A DNA stretch of 64,000 nucleotides from Dryas octopetala. Lineage: Eukaryota; Streptophyta; Magnoliopsida; Rosales; Rosaceae. Numbering within the stretch: the first letter of the stretch is position 1; every line of letters begins with the position of its first letter. The notes under the pieces are model-generated. The model was not told where the DNA came from and did no database searches. It worked only from the letters and a program-made list of their open reading frames with translations. Where the stretch lies: the NCBI GenBank assembly GCA_963921425.1, contig OY992832.1, positions 20,186,835-20,250,834 of the forward strand, in the 5' to 3' direction. The position numbers and the translations under genes were made by a program. Below are positions 13,251-23,867 of this stretch, in pieces.

Positions 13251-13652
13251 ATTTCTAGTCCGTTCCCGGTTATATGCATACAGTGCATTTCTGTAGACGA
13301 ATACGCGTTTGCCACGTCATCAATGAATTTTTATTTTCTTATGGAAATAAGTTTTAATGGTATTTCTGTGGGTGGTAATGATATTGAAGAAAAAGCTTTT
13401 CAATTATTTTTTTTTCTTACGGGTTGTTCACTTGATCTTATGAATAAACATTTTACATGAATTAATCATTTTGTTTAATTCCATTTGGGGTTTTTGGTTA
13501 GATCTGAATTCATCCGTTTAGATGGTTTTGTTCATCTAATCTCTATGGGTTTTTTGTTCATTTGTTTAGATGGTTTTGTTCATGTGATCTGATATCTATG
13601 GTTTTGTTAGAGCATGTGTAATGGAAATCAATCGGCATCTATTAATAATTTA
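13251..13652. other. AT-rich DNA upstream of COX7a
   Basis: Should hold the COX7a promoter. It includes a direct repeat around GTTTAGATGGTTTTGTTCAT (about 13515-13590). Text near 13608 (TTAGAGCATGTGTAATGG) resembles a common plant MITE terminus, but no partner end was found. Confidence 0.35.
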
Positions 13653-13661
13653 AAACAAAAA

Positions 13662-14198
13662 GGGTTAATTTTATTTCAGTACCTTAAATTTGTTTCAAAT
13701 TTCAATTTAGTACCTCATGCTTAAAATCTTGCAATGTCATACCTCATTTTTCCAATTTGTTGCAATGTCATACCTCCGTTAGTATGACTGTTAAAAGATC
13801 TCTTCAATGCTGATGTGGAACTTACGTGGCACTCCCACAATACTGACTGTATACCACGTGGTCTGACAACATGATACATTATGCCACATGACATAAAAAA
13901 TAATTTAAAATCTAAAAAATTGAAAGAAAAAAATTAATAATTACGTTCCATGTTTTTAGATTTTTAATTATTTTTATGTCATGTGGCATGACGTAGCTTG
14001 TTATCAGATCACGTGACATCCAGTCATCATTGTGAGAGTGTCATGTAAGTGCCACATCAGCATTTAAGAGAGCCATGCTGACGGAGGTATGTCATTGCAA
14101 CAAATTGGAAAGATGAGGTATGACATTGCAAAATTTTAAACATGAGGTACTAAATTGAAATTTGAAGTAAACTTGAGGTACTGAACTGAAATTAACTC
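13662..14198. mobile_element. MULE-type MITE with 9-bp TSD AAACAAAAA
   Basis: Starts GGGTTAATTTTATTTCAGTA and ends in its inverse. The arms contain the repeated TACCTCA / TGAGGTA motifs, and an inner inverted pair CATGTGGCATGA / GCCACATGACAT lies near the centre. The exact duplication AAACAAAAA flanks it at 13653-13661 and 14199-14207. It has no coding capacity. Confidence 0.85.
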
Positions 14199-14207
14199 AA
14201 ACAAAAA

Positions 14208-15400
14208 TGATTTGCAATGGAATGACAATTGGCAATAAATGAATTGAAATAATAATTGATAGATAAAAAATTTGACTTACTAATTGCAAATTGATTTAGA
14301 GTTGCACCAAAAAAGGGAGGAACTCAATATGTAAAAAAGTGACAAAAGAGAGATTGCACCATATGGCTAGTTGTGAAAGGCTACTGCTTGCGAGAGAGGC
14401 TATTGCTGGGTGTGAAATGTTACTGGGTGTGCCATTTATTAATAGGTACATTGAGTCTAGATACCAATTCACAATAATATTTCATTTTAACTACTAAAGT
14501 TTATTGATATTTTAAGTTTAACTACTAGTTGAAAAGTCAAATGACTACATAACATAAATGATATCGGCTAATACTATATTAGCCAATAGTACCAAGCACC
14601 CGTACGGGAAAATGTTGCTAGTGTTGCAGATCCGGCGGAGACTGCTCCGACTCATCGTGATCAGCTTTGTGTCTTCATCTTCGTCGAAAAACGTTGCAGA
14701 TCTCATCGAGAGTTGCTGAAAGCAAGACACAAAACAGCCTTTGAAATGCATACACTCTTATGGAGCCTCAAACTACTGTCTGTGGTAGTATGATGAATCC
14801 GATTTTGTCGCAGAGATGACGCGCGACTGAGAATATTAAACACCAAAATGAAATTTTTAGACATAATTTGCAAACTTGAGTAGTAATTGTTGAGTTTAGG
14901 TGTGTCTTCAGAGAGTGACAATACCAGTATTCTCTCCTTCCTCTCACAGCTTAGCAGTATGCAGAGAGAAAATGGAGTCATATACGTACATGACGGCAAG
15001 CAATGTGTTTGATGAAGCGTCCAACCCCACATGCCCAATTACAAAGAGCCACCATTGGGGTCCCTGTCCAAATGTATAATGTTATATGACCGGCCAATTA
15101 CTCCACCCACTTCCTTAACCTATGCAACCAATCCCACCTTTCTCTTTTCCTAAATATATAATACATATAATCCCTATCCTTAGCCAACAATTAAAGATGA
15201 AGAGAGAGAGAAACAGAGACAAAAACAAAGAGAGATGGCCATTAATTAATTACATCATGCAATTGCTGCCTCAATCCAAAATCAAAAGCACCCTCCTTCA
15301 TCAATTAATCCCTTCAAACACAGATCAAGTACTTTCATGGCATGTAACCAAACCCAACTTTCAAGCCTCACGTATGCACATGTTTTTATAATGACCTAGT
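14208..15400. other. Intergenic DNA, no supported gene
   Basis: Several ORFs of 60-110 codons occur on both strands (for example 14703-15038 minus and 15122-15391 plus), none with recognisable motifs. The sequence at 15055-15200 (a TATATAATACATATAATCC stretch followed by an AGAGAGAG leader) looks promoter-like for a short plus-strand transcript, but I cannot name a product. Confidence 0.3.
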
Positions 15401-15439
15401 TGCAAATTATGTCTGAAAATTTCATTTTGGTGTTTTATT

Positions 15440-15630
15440 TGTTAATTCAATCACAATTACATTATAATTGTGTGACATACAACTGTGACTGTCATGTAGT
15501 CACTAATGTGGTGACTTAGTCACAATTGTGACTGTCATTTAGTCACAATTGTGATAGTCACACTATGTAGCAATCACAATTGTGAATGACATGCAGTCAC
15601 CAATGTGGCTAATTCACAGTTATACCAAAA
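15440..15630. repeat. Array of short palindromes around AGTCACAATTGTGACT
   Basis: The motif TCACAATTGTGA and close variants occur about five to six times in 190 bases, spaced 20-35 bases apart, separated by CTGTCATGTAGTCAC-like text. A related array (TCACAACTTAACTGTGACTG variants) is at 43050-43310. Each unit is self-complementary, so both strands can form a series of small stems. Confidence 0.6.
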
Positions 15631-16918
15631 CAGATCAGTCAAAATTATACTACTATATATACATACACTAAATAATTTTACCTATTTATTTTACTTAGGA
15701 TCTCGTTTTCACTTAGTGTTTAGGGTATAACTCCCGGATTTGAGCTTAGCACAAAAACTCGAGAGCTAAATCATAAAAGCATAAACTATTAACGCTAAAA
15801 TTTGTTTTTAAATCCTAAAATAGCAACTTGAAATGTTAAGCCCTAAACTATATTAAATCATAATCTAATAAACCTGCCAAGAAACTCAATAATAAACATT
15901 TGAACTAATTATCCAAAAATAAAATTAAAGAATGATACAAATGTTGCTTTAGTGGTATATATGTTGGGCAACATATGCAGTGGCCTGTTCATGGGTGTAG
16001 TTTAGTCATTGTGAACCACAATTGTATATTTCAATGAATGATACAAGAGTATTGAAACTCTCGCATAAACTTCATCAGACGTGGGCGGGGAAATCTGTTA
16101 ACTAATAAGGCCCAAAAGAATGGGGTTATTAGTTTGTGCTCTAATCCGAAAATCAATTCTATTAATTAGTAGTCTAACCAAAAAATGATAGGCTCTTACT
16201 GGTTTTCTAAAAGATTATTGGAAATAGGTATCTAATCGTAATTTTCTATTTATTAATAGGATTATTTTATAATTTATAACTTTATAATCTAAAATAGAGA
16301 AATTTAAAAGATTTTTTTTTATAAAAAAAATTCATTTTAAAAAATTTACTATTCATTCAGCCCACCCACTACAGTAAACTACTATAGCAGCCCACTTTTT
16401 AAAAATCAGTGCTACACTAACATCACTACAGTGTTTTTTAAAAGATGCTATTTCTTTTTTTCTTTTTTTTCTTTTTCAATTTTTTAAAAATAATTTCAGT
16501 GGCAATTGGTACATAAACTACAAAAAAAAAAAAATAATAATAATAATTTTTTGTGTTTTAATAATAAATATAATTGTTAATATTGAACAATACTAATCAC
16601 CTATTGCTATTGTCCGGCAATATCAATCTTGTATTGTTATTGTTTGATAGTAACAATCTCATATTGCTAATGCCTCACAGCAATAATCACCTAATACATA
16701 CCAAACTCAATTACAAAACTCAAAACTGTCACCACAATAATGAATAAATTAAAAGCATATGGGCAAAAAACTACAGAAGACAACAACATAAAATGCTCAG
16801 GAATATCGTAATTAAGTAGAAAGTTATCATCTGGCTTTCAATTAAAAATTGATATTGGAGTAGCAACAATAGAAACTTGACAAATACTAGTAGGCTAACA
16901 TTTTTCCTCTTACTCAAA
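15631..16918. other. AT-rich intergenic DNA with a dispersed direct repeat
   Basis: The piece 16250-16310 (TTATTAATAGGATTATTTTA followed by a TAATCTAAAATAGAGAAATT run) recurs in direct orientation at about 19246-19297. A further short duplication lies at 19205-19240 / 19310-19345. These may be parts of a larger decayed element between 16.2 and 19.5 kb, but I could not define its ends. Confidence 0.35.
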
Positions 16919-17060
16919 GGAATTATGCTAATTATCAAGCAATTTGCTTTGCTAATATTAGCAGCTGCAACAACAACAACACAAGCTCAAGGCCTCCATC
17001 CTCAAACCAAGCCTGGCTGCCCAAGCTATTGTGGTAATCTAACAAATTACAAAGGAAATA
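16919..17060 (+). pseudogene. Wall-associated-kinase-like N-terminal exon fragment
   Basis: From ATG at 16927 the frame reads MLIIKQFALLILAAA, a typical hydrophobic signal peptide, then TQAQGLHPQTKPGCPSYCGN and LTNY. The KPGC-P-x-x-CGN motif opens the galacturonan-binding (GUB_WAK) domain of plant WAK and WAK-like receptors, where it is normally followed by IPYPFG. Here the frame passes into AT-rich sequence after CGNLTNYKG, with no IPYPFG and no kinase domain. I read it as a severed first exon. A short secreted Cys-containing protein is a less likely alternative. Confidence 0.45.
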
Positions 17061-17698
17061 ACAAACTAAAAAAAAATATACAATTTAATAGAAGAACAAC
17101 AAACCCTCAACTACTTCACCAAACTTAGAAAAGGCTTCATGTAGTGCTTCTGAAGTAGTACGTCTGTTAAGCCCTGAAAACAAACATATATGTGATCCAA
17201 TACAAATCATAGTAGATCAAAAGGTAACTCAAGTGTGATAAAATATAGACTACTGAAGTATGATAATACATGTATCAACCAAGGAAACAAAAAGAAAAAG
17301 TTTATTTGAAATGAAATGGAACACAAAGGAACTGCCCATAAGATCATCAATCACTCACAACTCAAAATGATAATTAAATAATCATTTTCCAAAAGATACT
17401 ATTTAATCCTTCTATTATACAAAACACATAACCTATATGAAAAAACCAGGCAGCTGCTTAAGGCTAGATGTCAAAATTCGAAATTGATACTACAACATAT
17501 CCACATTCAATATGAACCTGTAATAAAAAAGCTATAAACTTTGAACTGTAACCCTTTGTTCTGAGAAAAAAATATAAGAAATGGAAAGAAAACAACAGTT
17601 TGTAACACACTAAGGATTCTACAATTAAAAAAGCTAAACTAATAGAAGTAACAAAACCAAACACTTAAGTAGAGTGTTCAGTTTCTAGGTTGCCCAAG
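17061..17698. other. AT-rich intergenic DNA
   Basis: No supported gene. Short ORFs lack motifs. It lies between the WAK-like fragment and a MULE-type MITE. Confidence 0.5.
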
Positions 17699-17707
17699 AT
17701 AAAAAAA

Positions 17708-18453
17708 GGCATAAATTCAATTTAGACACATAATTATATATGCTATTTCAACGGGGTCCACGAACTTTCAAATATTTCAAATATATACTTGATTTATTAT
17801 GTAAATTGAAAAATGAAATTTCGTCCATCAATTTATTGAGAGATCAGTTAAATGTCAGTTTGGCTTTTGCTAACGGGGATTAATGAGCGACGTGGCACCA
17901 ACTCAGCATACATTTCCCGCCAAATGAGCAACACATGTCCACTTAACACGAGCTCACACATCCATCACCTCTTTCCCGCTCGTCGAACGCTCTCCTGACT
18001 ATTTAGTCTCCCAAAAACATCACGTTTTTACCCAAATTCGAATATAAATCCCTCACTTGTGTTCAACGAGCGATAAAGAGATGATGAGTTTGTGGACCCG
18101 TGTCAGGGGTTAGGTGGACCCGTGTCGCTTATTTCCCGCCAAATGAGCGACACGGGTCCACCTAACCCCTGACACGGGCCCACAAACTCTCTCTCTCTAT
18201 TATTATTATTATTAAATTGTACGCCAGTATCGCTCATCTGGTGGGAAATGTTTGCTGAGATAGCGCCACATCGCCAAGTAATCCCAGCAAGCAAAAGCCA
18301 AGCTGTCATTTAACTGATCTCTCAACGAATCAATGGACATAAATTTATTTTTCAATTTAGATAATAGATCGGGTGTATATTTGAAATATTTTAAAGTTCA
18401 TGGACCCCGTTGAAATAGCTTATATAGTTATGTGTCTAAATTGAATTTAAGCC
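17708..18453. mobile_element. MULE-type MITE with ~200-bp TIRs and 9-bp TSD ATAAAAAAA
   Basis: The left end GGCATAAATTCAATTTAGAC is mirrored by the right end ...TCTAAATTGAATTTAAGCC. The arms carry AACGGGGTCCA / TGGACCCCGTT, GAGAGATCAGTTAAATG and CGCCACATCGCC-type matches. The exact duplication ATAAAAAAA flanks it (17699-17707 and 18454-18462). The centre holds the near-perfect hairpin annotated separately. No coding sequence. Confidence 0.82.
18086..18188. repeat. Near-perfect 48-bp-arm hairpin in the centre of the MITE
   Basis: The left arm from GAGTTTGTGGACCCGTGTCA pairs with the right arm ending TGACACGGGCCCACAAACTC. I count two mismatches over about 48 bases and a loop of only about seven bases. 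Within each arm GTGGACCCGTGTC is itself repeated. The hairpin is much better preserved than the outer arms, so it is younger or was inserted separately. Confidence 0.8.
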
Positions 18454-18462
18454 ATAAAAAAA

Positions 18463-19550
18463 TTACGAACCATACAAATTACAACTTTATGTCATCATTG
18501 TCACCATTTTCTCAGCATCCATACACTCATAAATTCCAAAATCATTGAACTACCGACACAAAGCTATGATCTTTTCACAACTTAAAGACAAATAAACTAA
18601 ACAGACGATGACCCATAAGAGAAATAGAGGCAAATATGAAAGAAAAGTGAGGGGTAAAAAGGGAAGGAGGGAAGAGGGATATACCGGAGACGAAGAGGTT
18701 GATGCTTGGCTCAGCCTGCTCTTGGTGGTGGGTCGTACACCGGAAGTGACAGAACAACGTCGGAAAGTCCCACTCTCAGCGGAGGAGCATGGTGCACGTT
18801 CGCCGGAGTCCGATGGCGACGCGACTCGAAACCTTGGGGGAACGGTAAATCGAAGTCCCATAAGCCCAGTGGTGGTCGCGGTGATCTGGTTGCCAGAGGT
18901 TTTGGGTTTCTGATCTTTGTAGATCTGCTGTAAAATAGTGAAGGAAAAAGGGAGAGAGACGAAGAGAGAGAAATAGAGAAGGAGAGACAGAGAGAGACGG
19001 AGGAGGAAGACAGAGAGAAACAGAGAGAGACGGAGAATACGAAGAATAAGGAAGTAGACAGAGAAGTGGACCGGGTATGTAGTTAGTGGACCTATTTAGA
19101 ATCTAATTTAAACTAGTGGATGGGAAAGTGAAATAGACTCCACTTTTGGGTGTTAAAATTATTTATTTAAATTTAAATTTGGGTATTAGTTTAAATTAAT
19201 AAAAAATAAAAAATATTGGGTTCATTTTAAAGATCTCGTTACATTTATTAATAGGGTTATTTTACAGTTTATAATCTAAACTAGAGAAATTTAAATTATT
19301 AAAAAATATTAAATATTGGGTTCATTTAAAGATCTCATTAAGATAATTTCAATGGTATAATTTTTAAAATAAATAAATTTATAAATTTTAATTTGTAAGA
19401 GAAGATATCAAAATATTAAAAAACATATAGCTATTGACTTGAACCATTATAACAAAACAGGCTTGTGTCAAGTCAATAATTAAAAAATGAGGTCAATAGA
19501 CTTGTATTGAATTGCCTATTGACCTCAACCATTGCACTTGCTCTTAGATG
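18463..19550 (-). other. Exon-like GC-rich segment with CT-rich leader (minus strand), unidentified
   Basis: On the minus strand a CT-rich leader (about 19040-18943) is followed by an ORF from 18861 reading MGLRFTVPPRFRVASPSDSG and then a Ser/Thr-rich stretch up to a GTATAT donor-like site near 18681. The composition resembles a plant first exon or a captured gene fragment. I recognise no domain and find no second exon. The part 19080-19550 is AT-rich and ends near 19546 in CATTGCACTTGCTCTTA, a sequence common at plant MITE ends. Confidence 0.25.
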
Positions 19551-20270
19551 TGTGGTTTGACGTGACTGAATCTGGCCAAGATGAAAAAAAGAACTATTTA
19601 GAGGTTCATCTTGATGAACTCGCTACAACTACTTTAGATAGTGCTATAGTCATTTATGAGGAGTATTTTTGTCTAAAAATGGCCAAAAAATTATGAAATG
19701 TAAGATTTTTTCCCTAGTGTCATTAAAGTAATTAAGTTCCTCATTAAAAATGGTTAAAACATAAAATTGCCCAGAAATTAATCTCACCATGGATCCCAAT
19801 CTCCGAGTTTTCCTTGAAATTTGTAAAAGCATCTCTTCTTCTTATTAAGTTTCAACTTTCATCCCAACTTTGCATATCTGATTTAGACAACAGAGGTTTT
19901 GATCTCAAGGTCAAGGGTCAATCTTCAGAATACTATTTATGTATTCATTGCATCTTTCCCCTCTATAAATATAATATTGTAAAACTAAAAAAAAATGCTT
20001 AGAAGAGTTAGATTGTCCATATATCGAAAATTAAAGGATTATTTTTGCAAAAGATTAAATGGTCAATAAAAGAAACACTTGAAATGTTAATCATTTAATC
20101 TTATATGGTAAATAGTTTTCGATTTACCTAATTTTTTGTAAAGATGATCCCTTAATGGAGACCTAAAAAATAGACGGTTTGGATCGTTGAAATCCTATAT
20201 AGAGTGAACTCCATTAAAAACTTATGTAAAAAATATGATGTTATAGATTCTTCTCCTTGTCGATATATCG
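19551..20270. other. AT-rich intergenic DNA
   Basis: Nothing recognised. It precedes the region shared by the promoters of the secreted-repeat gene family. Confidence 0.5.
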
Positions 20271-20775
20271 ACTTTATCATGAGTTGAAGCTCATTGTTTT
20301 GTTTTTCTAATCTATTAGATAAAATTTGAACTTTCCATAGAAGCTTTCATATCTAATATAAACTCAATGATAATTTATAGAAATTGATGGATTAAGTTTT
20401 CTTGAAAAAAAATGGATTAACTATTACTATGACCTTTGTGAGCGCGCTTATGCAAGAGACATAACAAGTAGTCACTTAACAGACCCAAAGAGCACGTTGG
20501 TTGGTGTCTGTGAAATGTTTTATGGCTTTGCCTCTTGAACCTTCTCATATGAATATATGACCACTATCCTAAAGAGAGAAAATAATTAATAAATTTTTTT
20601 TTGCAAGAACATGTGATGTGGCTAGCAACCCTGCATGTGTTTCTTATTATCATTATTATTTTTTGCTTTCGACCTTTGCATGAGTTATAACTTATAAATG
20701 GTACAAATATTAACAAGAAAATTAAGAGAGAAAGCACATTTAGATATGAAAGGTATTGACACAAGGATGGTAGTC
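20271..20775 (+). promoter_or_regulatory. Promoter and 5'-UTR of secreted-repeat gene copy A
   Basis: The sequence is homologous to the upstream regions of copies B (46590-46977 plus 57042-57146) and C (58728-59263). All share TATGAGTT-GAAG-TCA, a block resembling GACATAACAAGTAGTCACTT, GCCTCTTGAACCTTCT, and CCTTTGCATGAGTTATAACT. A TATA-like CTTATAAATG lies at 20691-20700, about 80 bases before the chosen ATG. Conservation of this 500-base block across three copies supports a real promoter rather than chance. Confidence 0.6.
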
Positions 20776-21429
20776 ATGAAGATGATGATGGTATTGATTT
20801 TACTTGTGCTGGTTGTAGTGCAAGCTGATGATCAAGAAGATGCTCATTCTTCTTCTCTCATCCTATCTGACTCCCTCTTTAAAACTATTCAATCTCTTCT
20901 CGGGGAATCTAATATTGAATCTCATATTATCTCATCCTTTCTTAAGGAACCTCGTTTTTCTGAAATTGTTGATAAACTAAGAAAACATGCTCATGAAGTG
21001 CCAAAAAATCCTTTTCATGAAACTCCTATTTCTGATAATCCTAATATTGTAACTCATGTTTATGAAAATCCCATTACCGTAACTCTTGTGCCTAAAAATC
21101 CTATTACCAATAATCTTATTACTGATAATCCTATTACTGTAACTTCTGTGCCTAAAAATCCTATTACTGATAATCCTATTACTGTAACTCTTGTGCCTAA
21201 AAATTCTATTACTGATAATCCTATTACTGTAACTTCTGTGCCTAAAAATCCTATTACTGATAATCCTATTACTGTAACTCTTGTGCCTAAAAATCCTATT
21301 TCTGATAAACCTATTACTGTAACTCATGCGCCTAAAAATCCTATTACTGTAACTCTTGCACCTAAAAATCCTATTACTGTAACTATTGTGCCCAAAAACC
21401 CTAATATTGGAACTCCTGGTCTTCAATGA
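20776..21429 (+). CDS. Secreted Pro/Asn/Thr repeat protein, copy A (unrecognised family)
   Basis: Intronless ORF. I start it at ATG 20776 because the TATA-like box overlaps the more upstream in-frame ATG (20698) and because copy C begins with the equivalent MKTMMVLILL. The product is about 217 residues. MKMMMVLILLVLVVVQA is a clear signal peptide with probable cleavage after QA, followed by an acidic, Ser-rich segment (DDQEDAHSSS), a helical-looking stretch ending in FSEIVDKLRKHAHEVPKNP, and a tail of Pro-containing units. The core unit is PKNPITDNPITVTLV (15 residues), with 10- and 20-residue variants (PKNPITVTLA) and alternating TLV/TSV ends. There are no Cys pairs, anchors or catalytic motifs. 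It could be a cell-wall or apoplastic repeat protein or a peptide precursor; I cannot tell which. Two broken relatives follow downstream. Confidence 0.7.
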   Translation: MKMMMVLILLVLVVVQADDQEDAHSSSLILSDSLFKTIQSLLGESNIESHIISSFLKEPRFSEIVDKLRKHAHEVPKNPFHETPISDNPNIVTHVYENPITVTLVPKNPITNNLITDNPITVTSVPKNPITDNPITVTLVPKNSITDNPITVTSVPKNPITDNPITVTLVPKNPISDKPITVTHAPKNPITVTLAPKNPITVTIVPKNPNIGTPGLQ

Positions 21430-21662
21430 AGAGACTCCTGTCTTTTTGGCCTTTACAGTTCATCTTATTATAAAAGTGTCACTATGCAAGCACATTACTA
21501 TATCGGCATCCTTGGTGTATAATTGGTTGTGCCAAGTCAATAATACATATTTTTGATGTTGTAACGAATGCTAGGTTGCACATTGGGTGCTTGTGGATGA
21601 GGTAAATGTTCTATTGTGTTGTTTTGATAATGTTGCTTATCAATGAAGCTCCGCTCTTGTAA
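21430..21662 (+). other. 3' region of gene copy A, conserved in copy B
   Basis: Blocks such as GTGCTTGTGGATGAGGTAAATGTTCT and ATAATGTTGCTT-TCAAT recur near 58078-58140 downstream of copy B. This indicates a duplicated 3'-UTR or downstream region rather than coding sequence. Confidence 0.55.
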
Positions 21663-21774
21663 AGATTTTGGAGTTAGTCCAAGTGGTGTGGGAGGGTGGA
21701 AAGTTGTGTTTAGAATTAGCATAAGTCAATGGTTCAATCCCTTCCAATATAGCAAAAAAAAAAAAAAAAACCTT
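21663..21774 (+). mobile_element. tRNA-derived SINE with 10-bp TSD GCTCTTGTAA
   Basis: An A-box-like TAGTCCAAGTGG (21675-21686) and a B-box GGTTCAATCCC (21731-21741) are followed by an 18-base poly(A) run. GCTCTTGTAA is duplicated exactly at 21653-21662 and 21775-21784. The homologous position downstream of copy B (about 58138-58152) reads CCCTGCTCTTGTAACTA with no insertion, giving the empty site. The body is only about 90 bases before the tail. Confidence 0.8.
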
Positions 21775-22728
21775 GCTCTTGTAACTAAATATGCTTTATT
21801 ATTTTCCGTGATGGGTTGAAAATGGACAATAGTGGTTCTCTCAATTCCTATTTGTAACTGTTAATTAATGTATGCATTTACTTAATTATGACGGTATGAC
21901 TGTGTTGATCTGTTTTATCTAGTTTATAATTTGGTTATTTTGATTTTAAGTTCAGCTTATGTTGATTTTGAGTTTTGAGGGGTTTAAGGTGCTTTTGGTG
22001 GTTATGTTTTAGAATATGCATGTTGGAGCTTATGACTAATATTTCTCTATTTTTTGACTTTTTTCTTAGATGCAAAGATGTGTCTCCATTTTATCTTTTC
22101 TATTTATCATGTGTTCAAACATAGGTTCATTTAGTATGTGCTTGACTGTTTCCTTTTGGTTAAACACAACAGCAAAATGGACAGTTGTATGCAGGGACGA
22201 ATCCAGGATTCTAGAATCGGGGGGCCTGAACTTACCTTGTGTGTTTTTTTTCCTAATTGAATTTTTTTAAGAAATATATGAAACTCAATGGTACGAATGA
22301 ATTTCATTAATGAACAAACAACAAAAGAGTACCAATACAATACAACACTACTGAAGTTGTGCTTTGCGTTTCTTTATAGAGTAAAAATCACTAATTATCG
22401 ATACTATTTGAAAATTCATTATCTATTCCAATGTGCTTGTGAGCTTGCTAATGTTGTTCAGCACCAATTCCGTTGAAACCCCAATTGTCCAAAATGTATT
22501 TTCGGTTTCATTTTATTTTAATAAATAAATTAACACAAATTAGGCAATTAATATAATCCCTCATTTGAACAATCCTATTTTTCATAAACAATAAAGTACT
22601 TGGTCAAAGAAGAATACTCACTTGATAATAGAATCAAAGCTAGAATTGTATAAGCTTAAGCCTTAAACAATGGTGATTGGTGATTGGTGACTGACTGACT
22701 AGTGAGACTTGGCCTTGAGATATAAAAA

Positions 22729-23661
22729 GAGAGCTGCTATTTGCACACCCCTAAATTTCTTTTTGCACACCTTTTCCTCACTTTTTCCCACTTCACACCC
22801 CCACACTTCTCCCACAATTAACATTTCTCATATACACACCCCTCCCAATTACCAAACTTATACACACCCCTCCCAAAACCCAGACAACACACACCCCACC
22901 TCGACACCTCCCTCAGCCACCCCTACCGCCGGCAAGGTCGCCGGCGGGGTCACCGTCGGCTCAACCTTTCCCTTCTCTCTCTCCCCCTCTCATTTCCTTT
23001 TTCTTCTTCCATTTCTCTTCTTCCCTCTACCATCCCTCTCCCCTCCCCCTGCTGCACCCCCACAGACCACAAACTTCCATACACAGCCCACCCCCTCCCT
23101 CGCTCCTCCCCCCACCTAACTTGCACACATGTGCCAAGACCACGCCGACCACCCAACCTACACAGCTCACTGAAGAAGGAAAAAAAAATTTGCAAGTGGT
23201 TCGGCGGACCAGTGCCTAAACCGATGGTTTCGTTCGGTAGGTACCTGTCGAACAATCCTATTCTATTCGGCGGTTACTTGCTGAATGAAACCATAGGTTT
23301 CGACACTGTTCCGCTGAACCACCTGCATATATTTTTTTTTAGATGTTCAGGGGTGCAGAGGGAGGAGGTGCAGTAGGGGGAGGGGTGCAGAGGGAGGTGG
23401 TGCGGCAAGGGGAGAAGTGCAGAGGCAGAAGGGGAGTGTTGCAGAGGGAGGTGGTGCGGCATGTGGAGTGTTGCAGGGGGGAGGTGGTGTGGCAGGGGGA
23501 GAGGAGGGGGATGGCAGAAGGGGAGGGGTGCAGAGGGAGGTGGATGGGAAAGAGGAGGGGTGTGTAGTGTATTTTCACATTAGGGTAAATATGTAAATTC
23601 ACAAATTAAGTTGTTAGGGGTGTACAAAAAGAAATTTAGGAGTGTGCAAATAGCAGCTCTC
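22729..23661. mobile_element. 933-bp foldback/MULE-like element with 8-bp TSD TATAAAAA
   Basis: Starts GAGAGCTGCTATTTGCACAC and ends with the inverse (TGTGCAAATAGCAGCTCTC). TATAAAAA is duplicated at 22721-22728 and 23662-23669. The left third is CT/CA-rich (a 136-codon Pro-rich ORF there is a by-product); the right third is its GA/GGTG-rich counterpart. A separate inverted repeat of about 70-base arms (GGTGGTTC-GCGGA, ACC-ATGGTTTC) sits at 23190-23330. It is related to the truncated element at 1-611. Confidence 0.78.
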
Positions 23662-23867
23662 TATAAAAAAGATGGAGTTTTCTACTTTTTTGTGTTTTGG
23701 GGAACAGGTATACATATACTGGTATAAGGAATGAAGTTACGTATGGAATTGAGGAATGGAAAGTGGGTTGTCTGCTAGTTTTTTGGCTTAGAGACTTAAG
23801 TTGGATTTGGGCTTGGGTTATTTTATGTGTAGTGGGCTGAGTTTTAGGTAAAAAAAAAAAAAAAAAA

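Noticed and set aside
14703..15038. 111-codon minus-strand ORF near 15 kb
   Set aside because: No domain, no coherent hydrophobicity pattern, no exon partner; probably chance.
20977..21426. 149-codon ORF antisense to the secreted-repeat gene
   Set aside because: It exists only because the repeat unit has no stop on the opposite strand. It has no signal peptide or promoter; the plus-strand gene has both.
20776..21429. CEP/CLE-type peptide hormone precursor
   Set aside because: The repeats lack the CEP core and CLE motif, have no dibasic sites between units, and the units run into each other. Not supported beyond being secreted.
22709..23119. 136-codon Pro/Thr-rich ORF starting near 22709
   Set aside because: It begins outside and runs into a foldback element with exact TSDs, and its composition follows the CT/CA-rich arm.
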